A stretch of DNA of 64,000 nt from Pseudisothecium myosuroides (Eukaryota > Streptophyta > Bryopsida > Hypnales > Lembophyllaceae), in NCBI GenBank assembly GCA_951799445.1, contig OX637287.1, positions 50,869,724 through 50,933,723 on the forward strand. The letters run 5' to 3'. The position numbers and the translations under genes are program-made. Positions within the stretch are counted from its first letter, which is position 1, and every line of letters starts with the position of its first letter. Positions 34,641 through 47,244 of this stretch are shown here, one piece after another. The notes under the pieces are model-generated. The model was not told the origin of the DNA and ran no database searches. It saw only the letters and a list, made by a program, of their open reading frames with translations.

Positions 34641-34876
34641 CACTAGAAGAAGCCTGTATTTTTTTGAATTTCTCTGTGTCCAAGTTGACGGATTTTGCTA
34701 GACATCCTACGTAACAACTTGTGGTTTTATGTCAAAAGTAACATCTTGATGTTACTTTAAATGTCAATGTTGACATAAAAACCACAAGCTGTTACATAGG
34801 ATGTTTAGCAAAATCCGTCAACTTGGAGATAGGTCCTTTTTAGTGACACCAAAAAAAACACAGGCTTCTTCTAGTG
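34641..34876. mobile_element. 236-bp CACTA-type hairpin MITE
   Basis: The termini are CACTAGAAGAAGCCTGT and ACAGGCTTCTTCTAGTG. Direct ATA duplications flank it (34638-34640 and 34877-34879); a 3-bp duplication with CACTA ends is diagnostic of CMC/EnSpm. The arms pair along most of the length (ACGGATTTTGCTA and TAGCAAAATCCGT; GTGGTTTTATGTC and GACATAAAAACCAC). Confidence 0.85.
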
Positions 34877-34879
34877 ATA

Positions 34880-35700
34880 TAGAATCTTGATATTTTCCAG
34901 GCATGAAAAAAACAATTTTTCTATTGAATCTAATTTTCTTATAAATTTTTCTGGAAAAATCAAACAATTGTAAGTTCTGAAATAAAAAGGTGAAATTAAA
35001 CTATATCAATGAAAATGTATATTTGAATGATTTGTGATTTTCACCATCAATGAAAATTACAATGAAATATACAATTTTGTAATTTATATATATTTTTTAA
35101 ATTCTAAAAAGAAACTTGGAGTGAAAATCACCCAATATGGTGTAATATCAAAACTTAGAGCTTGTAATTGCAATAATTCTTTTAATTCTTCAATTTCTTC
35201 AAAAATTCTAAATGAAATAGAATTCAAACTTCTTAAGCTTTATTTTTTTAGCACACTGCAATACTGGATTTTTTGAAAGTTATAATCAAAGACGGCCGTC
35301 CGGTTGACCTATCCCTTTGGAATGTTTGGTCACTCTGGTGACCTTGACCCGCCCAATGTGACAACCCTTGATTGTATGAAGTAAAGGCTTATTTGCTAAA
35401 CATGACAATTAGAAATTATCCCAAAATGTAAAATTTTGAAAGGGCATGTTAGGTCACAAGAGTGTGACCAAATTTGCAAAAAGTTTGATGTAGACTCTTC
35501 AACACTCTAGCACTTACCAAATAGATTTAATACAAGTTGAGCTCAAAATCAACTCCAATTCAAAGGCCATCACAACAATTTCATTGTAAGTTTGTAACCC
35601 TTATATTTTCTAATCAAATTGAACCTCAACATTAGCAAAGGATTTATATATCATTTTCTCTTAGAGAGGGCACTAGCATGGGCCTTAGAAATTTAGGTGA
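34880..35700. other. AT-rich intergenic DNA between two CACTA elements
   Basis: One 80-codon ORF (35034-35276) has the composition of noncoding AT-rich DNA. Nothing else recognised. Confidence 0.35.
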
Positions 35701-35704
35701 ATCA

Positions 35705-36975
35705 CACTACAAGAATTTCAGCATTTTATGACTACGTAAATGATTGCGTTTTCAATCATTTAGGACATCTATGACTGTGTCCATTTTTTTGGAGCCCCAG
35801 TCATTGTGGACCAGTCCTTTATGACAATGACTGGGGTTTTTATATTACCAACCGTATTTGCAGATGGATGTTCATCCATGAAGTTTAGGGACGAAATTTT
35901 TTGGAAAGGCCAGGCAGTTGCCCATTTAAAAAAAAATTTGGTCGACCGTTGCTGACGTGGACCTTTGCGTGAGTCATTCTGTAGTTATTTTGTAGTTATG
36001 AGGGAATTGTGTTGACCAATGCAAGGCTGACACGTGTCCAGTCATTCTTTAGTTATTGTTGCAGTTTTATCTTCAATGCACAAATGACACTTTGACATGT
36101 GTCCAATCATTTGTAGGATGTGCTGTCAAGATTGTCCAGTCATTTTTAAGTGATGCTCGTAGTCGTTTCCAAGTATAGACAGGGACTAGTCATTTTACAA
36201 TCACATATGAGTACATTCAAAGTTTCACAGCAGTACACCATATACCAAATACAATATACCAAATACAATACATCATACAATATACACCATATTTGGCTTA
36301 TATCTTGCATGACTTCCAAATCCACTTAGTGGGTAAGTATGAAGAGATGAAATGATAAGCCTTTTTTAGAAGTGGGGTAGTAGTAGGCAAGACAAACAAT
36401 GTGGGATATGTATAATGCAAGAATTGTGTTACAAATAATATTTCAGACTTCAATGAGGTATAGTAGATTAATTTTTCCAAAAAATTTTGAACTAATAAAA
36501 GTTAGGAAATCAATCTCACTTTCATCTCCAAAAATCCATTTTACATTTTGAGCCTCAAATCAAAAGTTATAGACAAATTTGCTAAATGGATTGAAAATGA
36601 TTGCCTAAGTACAATAGTTCAAATTTGGGCTTTGCAGTCATTTCCGAGTAATATTGTAGTTGTTCATGAAGGTATAGGTAGTCATTACGCAATTGGAGCA
36701 CAACTGATCTACAACTAAGACGATGGACCACAAAGCTTCAGAGGTCCACGTCACGCCTTTGAATGAGTTACTCATTGAAAATCACCAGATGAAAGGAGTA
36801 CTTGATCACGGCCACCACAGTCTTCATCCATATGCCTACAATATGCCTACATATTGACTAGTCCTCTGCCCCATCACATTGCATGTGCAATTATAGAGTT
36901 GCAGTTGTACTATAGTCATTTAGGACACCTAGTCATAGTTCAGTTGGTTGTGAATGACACGTTTCTTTTGTAGTG
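35705..36975. mobile_element. CACTA (EnSpm-like) non-autonomous element
   Basis: The termini are CACTACAAGAATTTC and TTTCTTTTGTAGTG with TCA duplications at 35702-35704 and 36976-36978. The subterminal zones are rich in short repeats around AGTCATT, GACTGTGTCC and CAGTCATTTTT in both orientations, as expected for EnSpm transposase binding sites. 1271 bases and no transposase ORF. Confidence 0.85.
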
Positions 36976-36979
36976 TCAA

Positions 36980-37186
36980 AATATAAACTGCCATTTATGC
37001 TTAGTAATTATAATTTAATTTTTTTCATTATTCTACCAAATTCCAAAATTGTACAATAAAACTCTTTTTTTGTTTTAATGAAAACTAAAAATTCGTTGTC
37101 ATAGACAAAGAATATGTGGATTTAGTAGTGCCTTATTCACTTTTGCAAATGTAACCCCATGGCGCCTATTAAATCTTTGCCATCAT
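36980..37186. other. short spacer between CACTA element and LTR-like unit
   Basis: AT-rich, nothing recognised. Confidence 0.3.
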
Positions 37187-39300
37187 TGTGAGCTCCCAAT
37201 TCGTCACTTGGGACTCATAGTCTTCTTTTTTCTTAGATTGTACAAATTAAGTCATAATTATACACAAAAAGTCCTAAAAAGAGTGTAAAACCAGAATGGA
37301 CATGTTACATACCAATATGCCCTTTGGTCCTAAATAGCCTTTTCTCCTTAGAATAGTCCTAAAATCCACTTGTAAATAGGTTGGAGCCATAGAAGTAGTG
37401 GGAACTAGAAGGTTTGAGGGTTCTTATCCAAAATAGCCTAAAATCACTATGCAAGTGACTAAGCTGGGCTAAATTGGTCTGAGGGAAGTCTAGGGAGATT
37501 CTTAGGTAGATTCCCCAAGAGAGGTTTCAGTTTCCCCATCCCATCGACGAATAGTAGAAACCCCAATTGTTAGCTTGCAGGTGTCACTTTCGCAAGACAG
37601 GCCAGTGGAGGAATCTACGGTCACCGGATTGTGATCTTAGGTCTAATCCATACCGGGAAGTCAAAAGCGAAATCCATTCGCCAAGATTCCCCCGTATGCG
37701 GAAGATTCCCTGACTGCCGGTAAACCAACGGAGGTATCTTTTTGCCCTCCATACCAAGACATGCAAGATCAAGATGAGACCTTGCAAATCTCTTGGGAAA
37801 CCCCATGAGAGGTTCCCCAAGAAGTTTCATAATTTTCTGGATTGAAGAAATACTCCTTCCGGACGGTCAACCGCCTAAAACCACGATGGGAAATTCATGA
37901 TAATTACCCAGGTAGCGGTAAAATCTCACTAAAAATTAGGATAGTTTCTTTTATGCTAATAACGCGCCCCGACGAGTTTCATGGTGTTTCGATAGCGGGA
38001 GACGGCCGAATCACCGACATTCCTTCAAATTATCCACGCGACGGGATTTATGTGGAGTTGACCAGCGTCCCGGGAGCACACAAAGTCGGAACAAAGTCAA
38101 CGAAGGGTCTTTTTTTACTCCCTAAGACCTCCTAGACCACCTTAGCTAGTCACCTTTGTCAGAAAAGGTAACCTCCAAAAAGTAGATTTTTACCTCTTTT
38201 ACTAACTCTAGTTGGCGATAGTTTACGGTGGGATTTTGGCGTTGGAATAGGGGGTAGAGGGACTCCAAGACTAAAAATGGCCTTTTGAAGCCAATGGCGC
38301 AATCGGTTTTTGATTTGGAGTTAATCTCCAATAGTTAGAGTGTTGGACCAGCGTAAAACCCAAACTACGTGAAAATCCTAAAAGATAAGGATGAAAATCC
38401 AAGTTGATAGGGTTACCTAGGTTAAAAGAGGGGAGGTGAGGGCCTTGGGAAACCTTTAAAAGGGCCCTCATTTCTCTCCAAAACGACCCCCATTCATGTT
38501 TTGGGTCCGTGGGTCCAACTTATATTGGATTTTTTGGCTATTTTAGCTAAAGGCACTTCCACGGTGTTTTGAGCACGTGGTGCTCCGTTGTTGTTCTATT
38601 TTCAGCTTTTGAAGGTCTTAGGGGTCCTTCTTCCTTTGTGTCTATGAGTTTTGAGTAGTCTTGGGTATTATTTGGCTTATTTCTGGGTCACTTGGTCGCT
38701 AACTTGTCAATTAAAGTCTTTTGCTTGAAGTGCTAGCTTGCTTGGGAGTTCTTTGAGTTTTGTCCTAATCCTAAAGCTCCCCCCTCCGCGCCTTGGCTTT
38801 GCCGTCCACCGGGAGGTCTTTAGCGTTTAAGGATTGTGTTGTCCAACCCACGTGTCCGTATTAACCTCCGAGTGCTTCTCCCTTAGTGGGGGACCTCTTT
38901 TGCTCTCTCTAAGAACCCGTGGTGTGTGGTCCTCCCCCCGTACGGCGGAGTTGTGGGTCCCCCTAGGGTCGTGACGTTCTAACGAGCTGGGTCCTCCTTT
39001 GAAGTTGGTTGTTGACATGTGGCTTCCCCCTTAGACGGCAAAGCTTTGATTCCACTGGTACCTAAGTCTTAGAGGAAGTGTTAAAAAACCGGTTAGACGG
39101 CGAAGCTTCGAACTACCTCGTGTTCTCAAAGTCTTAGAGTTGGTGTTAAAACCAACTCAACGGCGAAGCTTTGATCCCCCCCGGAAGTTACGTACAAGGT
39201 TTAGTTTCCAAAACCTCTTGGAACTAATTCAAGGTTTAGCCTCCAAAATCCCCCTACGGGCTTAGATCGAGTCACTTGTGATCCAAGTTAACTTTGCCTT
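37187..39300 (+). mobile_element. LTR-like retroelement unit, copy 2 (inverted relative to copy 1)
   Basis: It starts TGTGAGCTCCCAATTCGTC at 37187, the same start as copy 1 read on the other strand. Shared blocks in order: GGTAGCGGTAAAATCTCA (37913), GTTTCATGGTGTTTCGATAG (37976), the promoter-like GGAAACCTTTAAAAGGGCCC (38448), GTTTTGGGTCC and the CGGCGAAGCTTTGA motifs (39035-39175). The TATA box of copy 1 (TATATAAG) is TTTAAAAG here. No gag or pol is seen. Homology to copy 1 ends near 39260. Confidence 0.55.
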
Positions 39301-39329
39301 GTGGGGAGCCCGGCTAGCACGCCTGAGCC

Positions 39330-39490
39330 CTCCCTAAAATCCCAGCCAGCCAAGGCCTCAACCAGCCAAGCCCCAGCCAGCCAAGCCACCGCAGTGCCGG
39401 ATACTGCAGCAGCCGGGTACCACAGCAGCCGGGCCACCGCAGCGCCGGGTTCTGCAGCGCTGGACCACCGCAGCAGCCAGGCCGTGGCCA
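39330..39490. repeat. GC-rich short tandem repeats (CAGCCAGCCAAG / GCAGCAGCCGGG)
   Basis: 39341-39395 is built from CCAGCCAAG/CCTCAACCAG units, and 39395-39480 from repeats like ACCGCAGCGCCGGG and ACTGCAGCAGCCGGG. Both strands are open for 70-85 codons because of the repeat, so I do not take these ORFs as genes. The region corresponds in position to the GC-rich GGCCAGCCGCTTGG stretch of copy 1 (12165-12225). Confidence 0.6.
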
Positions 39491-39614
39491 AAATTTTGGT
39501 CTTCTCGTTCTTTCTTTTCTTTGTCCGCTTTTTTTGGCAATCTAGACTCTAGGGAAGGAAGAAAAAAAAACACAAGTGACAAAGAAAGAGGGGAGTCAAG
39601 GCCAGAATCTGAAT

Positions 39615-39706
39615 AGTAGAAGTAGAAATTAGCATAGAAGAAGTAGAAATTAGCATAGTAGAAGTAGAAATTAGCCTAGTAGAAGTAGAAATTAGCAAAG
39701 TAGAAG
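39615..39706 (+). repeat. tandem repeat AGAAGTAGAAATTAGCATAGT, ~24-bp unit x4
   Basis: Four nearly identical 24-base units, ending AGCATAGA, AGCATAGT, AGCCTAGT and AGCAAAGT. It lies 300 bases past the shared part of the LTR-like unit. No coding value. Confidence 0.8.
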
Positions 39707-39709
39707 GAT

Positions 39710-41520
39710 GGAAGCAAAATAGTAGAGGTAAGGGTTGGGCAAACGGACGTGTAAGCTAAGATCTTGTAGGGTTAGAGAAGAACTCGTATTAAAGCACCAA
39801 GTAACCTGTAAACTCACACAATCACTCCACGCACAACTCATCCAAGCTCTCCACACACCATAACCAAAAACCTTGAGCATTACGAACAAGGAGGAAGATG
39901 AAATAGGAGAGAAGCATGCTAGTGGATGGATTAGGGGAAATCTCAACTAACAAATTTGGGCCATTGGGAGAGTAAGCATAAGAGTAAAAAAGAACGTGCC
40001 CTTGGGCGTAAGAGAAAGGTCAACCGCGTAAGCACTTGGGAAGGCCAAGGTGTAAGAGGTGTAAGAACGAAGTCAACGCGTAAGAACTTTGGAAGACAAG
40101 TTGGTTGGTGTAAGAAGGGGTGGAAAGAAGGAGAAGAAAGAAATCCCACCGCATCTACCACTTCATTCTCAAATCTTCCCCGATTCAAGAATCACTCAAG
40201 GAGCCAAGAATCCAAGAGGAAGGGACATGGCCGAGGGGGGGAACCTCGACCGTTTGATCCAAGACCTCCAATATGAGGTGGGCCCCTAAAAACCCCACTC
40301 TTCCGTGTTTAACTTTGTTTTATCAAGATAATTAGAAGGAAGCCGAGAGCTAGAGTAGGGAAGAACCAAAGTCAAGGTTAAACTAAGCTTAGAACATTGT
40401 ATTAGAAGTTCCCGGGATTCCAAAAAGTCATCATTCATCCAAATCCGAGCTAAAACGAAGGAGTTATGGGCGGATGAAGTTAGGGAGTCATGTTGGATGA
40501 AACTTAGCAAAATTCATCCAAGAGGAACAAGGAATAGTATTTGAAAAGATAAAGTGATTAGGAACCCAACCGTGAAATTAGAAGTTAGTTTTGGAATTAG
40601 AGCTAGCCGTAATTAGCGGATGAAGTTTGAAGGACCGATTAGCGGTCAAACTTCATCCATGGATAACTTTTGATAGGAAAATCCAAATCTAATGTAATTA
40701 GTCAAAATAGGAAGCTACAATCAAGATCTCCTCGAAACAAGTCTTAAGTTCTACGATTAGTACATTGGTAACCACACTTAAGATCCTTAAGTAAGATTAG
40801 AAGGCGGATTAGGGGCTTTTAAGATTAAGGTTAGGTTAAGTATAGATTTAGAAAATCTTAGAACAAGTTTAGGGTAACCCAAAACTAAACCCAGCTTAAG
40901 GAAATACCTAAACCCCAAGCAGTTAAGAAGGGATGAAGTCCGGAACAAGTAATGGATGAACCCTAGAGGATTTCATCCATCTGAGTCAAAACTTGGTGAT
41001 TAGGTTAAACTTAGGGGATCAGGCTCATAGCCCAAATCCCAAGTCAAATCAAAATCCGTAATCCATAGAAAAGCATGGATGAAGTTTGAGGAACCGAGTA
41101 GCGGTCAAACTTCATCCGTCCCTAACTTTCTCTAGGAGAGTCCAAATCAAACAAGCTTTATACTTTTAGAAATGGCATAAGGTACTCTTTCATTTAGAAT
41201 AGATAAATTTAGACTAGAATTCACTTATCTCCCAAACCACTAAGCCTTCGTAGGCTTTGACCCAGATTTAGTAGTCATAGCAATTCCAATTAGGGTTTCG
41301 TTTTGTTTTCTTCATTATCCAAATTAATGAGTCTTAGGAGCATAGAAAAGATCCATTTCTTGGAAGGCACAATGGATTGGCGCTAGACACCCATAGATCG
41401 AGTCAGAACAGTTAATTACCGAGAGCCTAGTTGTGCTCGCTTCTTTACCAAGGGTGGGTAAACAAGCGCTCACAATCATCGACCTTGTTGATGCCCATAG
41501 GCCTTGTAACATCTATAACT
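39710..41520. other. repeat-derived DNA with recurring GGATGAAGTTTGA hairpins
   Basis: It contains at least two hairpins of the form GGATGAAGTTTGAAGGACCG...CGGTCAAACTTCATCC (40617-40661 and 41074-41120) and a weaker one at 40484-40531 (TTGGATGAAACTT...AATTCATCCAA). The ORF at 39956-40276 is lysine/arginine-rich and repeat-like, with no family resemblance. It may be the internal part of an element linked to the LTR-like unit, but no retroviral-type domain or tRNA primer site is seen. Confidence 0.4.
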
Positions 41521-42600
41521 CTTTAATTCCACATACGAGGTGGTCACTTCCTAATGCAGAGATTAGGCTTCAAAATTTGTTGCCTAACTCAAACATGCAT
41601 ATGGAATGAATATACATATAGCCATGTGGTGGATATAGGTATTGACTCTTTGTGAGAGCGTAAGCTATAAACATTTATTTACGTATCCTGCTTTGCTTGA
41701 GACACATGTGCGAAAACATTTCAATAACAAAAGGTTCTTACCATTTTCCAAAGTCATTTATAACGACCTTTCATTCCGGGATCCAATATTTGTGTAAAAC
41801 TTTTTGTTGCCACAATCTTCGGATCCCAAGACAAAGCCTTGAAATCTTCATTTGGTCACCACTAGTAGCATGGAGAGCAGAACGTTAAATCGGACTCACC
41901 AAAGTGGGCCCAAGCTACCAGAGCCACTTTTGACACGATGGGCCCAGCACGGCACGCAGGTGGCTAGGCGCGGCTGTAGGACACGATCCTCATGGAACAA
42001 AAGAAGACGACAAACATTCATGACAACGATTTTTAAGGGTTAGGACGGTGGATTAGGATTTGGATGTTTTCTTTTTAAATATGAGGGGCTGAGTTTCTAC
42101 TAGTTCTAATTTAGATATCCCATATTGTTTGTTTTACCTCCTACCACCTAACATGTATATAAAGAGTTGTCTCCTCAAATCAAAACACAAATCATGGATG
42201 GCTTTTAAACAGAGTGAGGTAGATGTGACATCATGCCATATTAGCATGGGCCCATTTCAAATGGACAATTTATTGTCCTGCGTCCTAGCGAAGGACAACA
42301 TTCAAACAATTTTTTAAACTTCTACTAAAACAACATTTTGTATGACAATTTAGACAACATATTTTTGAACTTCCAGCCAAGTGTTCAAAAAAATGTCTAA
42401 ATTTTGAAGCCCAAAAAAATGTTGTTTTAGTAAAAGTTTAAAGCTTAAATATAGGGACAGTTTTGGGTGTTTTCACCTTAATTTTTTTTTTTAAACTTGA
42501 AAGTGACGGTGTGCATTAAAAAACCCAAGAGGGAAAAAACAAAACAAGGATCAATTTGGTTCTCAAGGGAGCCTAGGAGGCAGGCTCAAAGAGGTTTTCA
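41521..42600. other. intergenic, no gene recognised
   Basis: Short ORFs only. 42300-42425 holds a small inverted repeat (AAACTTCTACTAAAACAACATTTT versus AAAATGTTGTTTTAGTAAAAG, about 80 bases apart), a possible 130-base hairpin MITE. Confidence 0.4.
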
Positions 42601-42602
42601 CC

Positions 42603-42831
42603 TTAACCCTTGAATGTTGGTACAACCATTCTATGGCCGATGGATGATAGAGAATCAAATTGTGTAGGACAAAAATGCAACTATTCATCTTCCAAATTTT
42701 GTGGGGAAAGGAAAGACCATCTACAATAGTTTGACTTCCAATGAGTGCTTTTGCATTATTTTAATCCAACAATTCACACGATGACAAAACAGATGAATTC
42801 CACGGTTATGGGCCTGTCGTTTAAGGGTTAA
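42603..42831. mobile_element. 229-bp TTAA-flanked MITE (short class, copy k)
   Basis: It starts TTAACCCTTGAATG and ends CGTTTAAGGGTTAA. It is 229 bases long, exactly the length of the copy at 47965-48193, to which it is homologous in opposite orientation (shared CACTCATTGGAAGTCAA as complement, and ACGGTTATGGGCC). No ORF. Confidence 0.8.
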
Positions 42832-42839
42832 ATTGATGC

Positions 42840-45800
42840 ACTCCCTTGCGAAAGTGTCCCAACTCCTCCTACCCCCATTGTCCGTCTCCTCCACGTTTTC
42901 AGGATGATGCAATCAAATCTCATGTAAGTTACAGTAAACCAGCGTACAGTGTATGCTAATGGCACCCGGGAAGGGATGGAACATGGGCTTTCTTTCAATT
43001 CTCTCGCCTGCAGATGCTTCTCAACAACTGCAGCAGCTGACTTGCCTTGCCTTGCCGTTGCTTGCCTTCCCTTGCCTTGCCTTACCGTCTTTCTAGACTC
43101 ATTTCTTCAAGCTTTGATTTGTGCCTTCACCAACTCTTTGACATCTAGTTGTTCGCCTCATCCTTTTGTATTTGCACGGTGGATATGATTGATATAATAA
43201 TGCAGGATATTCCGCTCAATGCGAGGCTGTATTTGGGCAGCTTCTTCTACCTTTTTTTTCTTTTTTTATGAAACAAATGAAACGAAATGCTGTACTGGGA
43301 CTTGATAACAGGATAAGCAAACAAGCGGATCTACTGTTGGTATTTGCATCCGTCCATTGCCACTCAACATTAGTACTTACAGTAGTACTTACGTAATAAT
43401 AGTTGGGATTTCATCCTTTCAATCTGCTTTGGGACTTTGGGTGGGTTATATATCACAACTCCTGTTCTTACTGCAAGTTTTTGGTTCAACGGCCAGCCTC
43501 TGGTCTCAAACTGAACAAGCAAGTTTGTTGGCAAACTGTTGGGAGAGCCGTTGATTTCGCTTGTTTGGGAGTTAGACAGACAACAGGCAAAGAAGAGTGC
43601 AAGTGCAAAGACTTTTTATTGGCTTTGTGCAAAGGACAGAGACTATGGCATCGGCTCTGGTTTTGAGAATCTCGGTTTCCAAATCCTATCTACAACCCCA
43701 CATTCACACTGTACAACGTGGTTAGGGTTTGGTTTGGTTGGAGTGGGAATGTGGGGTCCGATTGGAGTCAATAAATTAACCTACGACATAGCCTCACGGT
43801 TGCACCATTCTTGTTACTTTTGTTTGGGCTTCGTTGGATACAATTGGGCGATTTTGGTTTATGACTGTGTTTGCGATGGTGTGGCATGATTCCATTGAAT
43901 GGAAAACTCAATCATGTTGGATCTATTGACCGGCTTTGGTTTTGGGCCTTATTGAAAGAAAGATTGGATTCCAAATGGGGCTCATGATATGGGGACTATC
44001 AGACTTTGGCTTTCCTATAAATTTTAGGATTGTATAGATGTCCTCAACTACCGACATTCCTCCAAAATACAATGAATTTTTACAGTTATGAAAACACTAT
44101 GATCCAAGCTTTCTCTACATGTGGAGGCTTCTCCTACCTCACCGCTTTCTTCTTTCCAAAGCTCAACTCCCCAAGATGGATTCTACCCCCTGAAAGCAAG
44201 ATCAAAGTCCAAGCTAGAAGTCAACAAAATAACACTTTTGTTTTATAATTGTATAATTCCTTCAAAAATAATGCTTTTTCAATCAAATAACTTACATTTT
44301 CTTTCCTAATCACTCCATTGCGAAAGTCCAAAATTTTAGCAAGAAAGGCATATTTTTGGTGGAGATATTTAGGATTGTTTGAGGAATGTTGCTTTCTGAG
44401 GACATCTATAGCTCAAGTGGTGATCAAGGATGTTGTTTTGTTTTGAAACAGGATGAAAGATGGTGAAGTGGATGAATGAACAGTACTTGGCATGAAAAGG
44501 AAAAAATATAGAAATAAGAAGACAAAATTTCTAAAAACAAATTCTGTAGTATAGTGATTGAATTTCTAAAAACAAATTTTGTAATGTGGTGATTTTTTTG
44601 CTACATATAAAGAAGTTGAGATTGCCTATTATGTTATGTAAATGTTTTGGATGTGCATCTACTAATTATGTAAACAAACAAATGTGAATCCTTAACCTCT
44701 TGAAGAGCAAGAGGTAGCTGAGATTTCCAAAATTGTGAAGATGTATTATAAAATGCCCCATTTGCAAGATGATACATGGCATTTTTTCCCCCTTCCAAAA
44801 ACAACTTAATTTATGCCAAATCTGACCTTCACATAGGGTAATTGAAAATGAGCTCCAAATGTCGCTCAAATATCATCTATCTCCACCGATGCTGCACGGC
44901 CCAATCGCATATAAAAATTATACCACCAGAGTACAATGCCAGGAAGAAGCAATGGAAGCAACAGCCCAAGGTGGGGAACAACTGAACAAATGGTGGTAGT
45001 GTTATTGTTGTTGTTGCGGTCGGACGGATGGATGGATCCCAACAATTCATGAAAAAAATGCCTGCCTGGGCCCCAAGGGAGCCAAGGGTGGGAGGAAATT
45101 GGGTGGATGATGTGACCCACAAATCGCTCATCCAACCAAACTGGTCCAACTTCTTCTCAGCCAGGGCGGGGGTCCAATTTTCCGGATGCTTCTGTCCTTC
45201 ACGCAAGCTTGCCTTTCGCTCCACGTTTCACTGCCACCTGGCATTTCCCCTACCATTGTTTTCCGTGGTCCCAACAGGGAGTAAGTTAGTTTGTAGTTTT
45301 GCAACACCTGACCCTGCCTTGCCGTGCCTTTCAGTTGGTTCAATCCAAAGCCCGGCCATTGATCAGCCTTTCCCACTTCCCAAGGCTTTTGACAAAGAGC
45401 AAATAGTGTTCGCTCAACAACAGGCCGTATTTATCCATCCATCTGGGGCTGACCCAACATGAGGCTGCACCGATAACAATTAAAGAGTTGCAATGTGTGA
45501 CAAACAAAAACAAAGACCCATTCGGAATTTCGGATTGGGGGGCTGACATTGGTCCGCCAGCCAGGGTTGGGCGTTCCAATTGGTGCGGTCTAGGACTTGG
45601 TGACGGGAATTTGACGTTTTCGGATGATGTCCCAGTTCTTGCAGAGAAGCAGCCCCGTTTTGGCTTCAGGACCCATTAATGAATATTTATAAGCTTCAGG
45701 GAGGGCGGCAGCTTTTTTTTTCCCTTTGTTTGGTAGAGAGAGCCACATGGACCTTGGAATGCATGTATGGAATCGAAGGGGCATGGTTCATCCATAAAAA

Positions 45801-46765
45801 TCTGATTGATTTTCAATAACTTTCATCAAAATGTAGGCAGAAATCTAACATTTTGGGAAAAGAATTTGATGATTTCATCCACACTAGTGTAGCCTTCATT
45901 GTGCTATTGCCGCACCCAAAACAAAAGTAAAAGTCATTTAAAAAACCAAAAATAACTCAAAAATTCATAACTTTTCCACCGTAGGTCCGAATGCCACAAA
46001 ACAAAGCCCGTGCATCCCTCCTCACTGAGGGCTTTCCAATGGTACCAAGAATGTGAGAATTTGACACACGGTTCAAAAGATACATAATTTAGCATAATTT
46101 AGTAATTTTTAAGAATAAAAAGTAACTCAAAAATCCATAACTTTCCCATCGGCGGTCCAAACGCCATGAAACCAAGTTTGTGCACCTCTCCTTGCCAAGG
46201 GCTTTCCGACGGTACCAAGCGTGCAACTGGGGGACGCACGGTCCGAGAGATCTCACCATGACAAACAAAACAAAACAAAACAAAACAAACTTAAGGTATG
46301 GATTTTACCCAAAAGTAACACCACAGCCCAAATGAGTCTGGAAATTTTTTTTCCGCCTTCAAAGCCATTTGGCTGGTGGCCAAGAACCAGTGCTTGTCAT
46401 GACATACCATTTTGGACTAACCTAGTGACTTTCAAGGACATTAAAGTATTAAAGCAGCATCTGATTGTAGAAGACCACCAAAGAACAAGTGCTCGCCATC
46501 ACATACCATTTTGGACTAGTCCGGCACAGGGGCCAATGTGAGCTTGGGATGCACAAAACCTCCAGAAGGAATCTCCTTCAATGGGGGCAGTTTCATACTA
46601 AAAGAGTACAACATAACTTAAAGAGCAGACCCACAGCAACACACCACAACTGACCTCAAAGGTTCTGCACCATTGATCTTCTATGATAGAGGAATGTCCT
46701 CCATTCATTTGCTTCAGCGTGTTGCAGTGTGAGGCTGCTCTAAGTCCACTAGAGCTTCGTTTTCT
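42840..46765. other. gene-poor region with simple repeats
   Basis: It includes a (CCTTG)n-type tract at 43040-43090 and a (CAAAA)n tract at 46260-46290. ORFs up to 144 codons (45028-45462) overlap ORFs on the opposite strand and show no family resemblance or splice support. A local ~100-base duplication ('caagtgcttgtcatgacataccattttgg') is at 46385-46520. Confidence 0.4.
45925..46255 (+). repeat. diverged tandem duplication, ~180-bp unit x2
   Basis: Two consecutive units share AAAATAACTCAAAAATTCATAA, CTTTTCCACCGTAGGTCCGA versus CTTTCCCATCGGCGGTCCAA, GGGCTTTCCAATGGTACCAAG, and an acidic-purine tail. Divergence is about 20-25 %. No ORF spans both. Confidence 0.6.
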
Positions 46766-46767
46766 AG

Positions 46768-47026
46768 TCAGCCTTGTCACTAATTGCTACTGTGCCTAAT
46801 TACTACTATTAGACTGTTCAAATTCTTATATACTCTTATTGACAAGGGAAAGGAGGTTCCAACGCACCAAAGAACACGACATTTGGATACTGTATGCAAA
46901 AGTTATGAAGGAACAAAGTTTGGTTCTAAAAGTGTTTCTTTTACAGAGGTACATAACTGATTTTGGAAATGTACACACACTGAAGATGGCGCTTTAAGGT
47001 CAGTGGCGCATTTAGGATACCTACCT
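46768..47026. mobile_element. AGGTAGG-family MITE, left end eroded (copy 2)
   Basis: Collinear with 55679-55946 from TCACTAATTGCTACTGTGCC to the right end GGATACCTACCTTA; the left AGGTAGGTATCC is lost. A partial further relative follows at 47050-47235, starting in the middle of the family (TTGGCAAGGGAAAGGAGGTT). Confidence 0.7.
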
Positions 47027-47244
47027 TATGTGGTAACTCCAAAACTGCCACTTTTTACTACTGTGCCTTGTTGCTATTATTAGACTAGTCAATTTTTCAT
47101 GTATTTTTCTTGTTGGCAAGGGAAAGGAGGTTCCAATGTACCAAAGAATGCGACATTTGGTTACCATATGCAAAAGTTATCATGCTCCAAAGTTTTTTGG
47201 TAGAAGTTTTGAAATTGTTTCTTCCACATGGATACATTTTGATT

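Noticed and set aside
39301..39582. Overlapping ORFs of 67-83 codons on both strands
   Set aside because: Openness is explained by the GC-rich tandem repeat; Ala/Pro/Ser-rich translation in every frame.
39956..40276. 106-codon Lys/Arg-rich ORF
   Set aside because: Repeat-like composition, no homology recognised, no splice or promoter support.
45028..45462. 144-codon ORF
   Set aside because: Opposite-strand ORFs overlap it over most of its length and nothing in it resembles a protein family.
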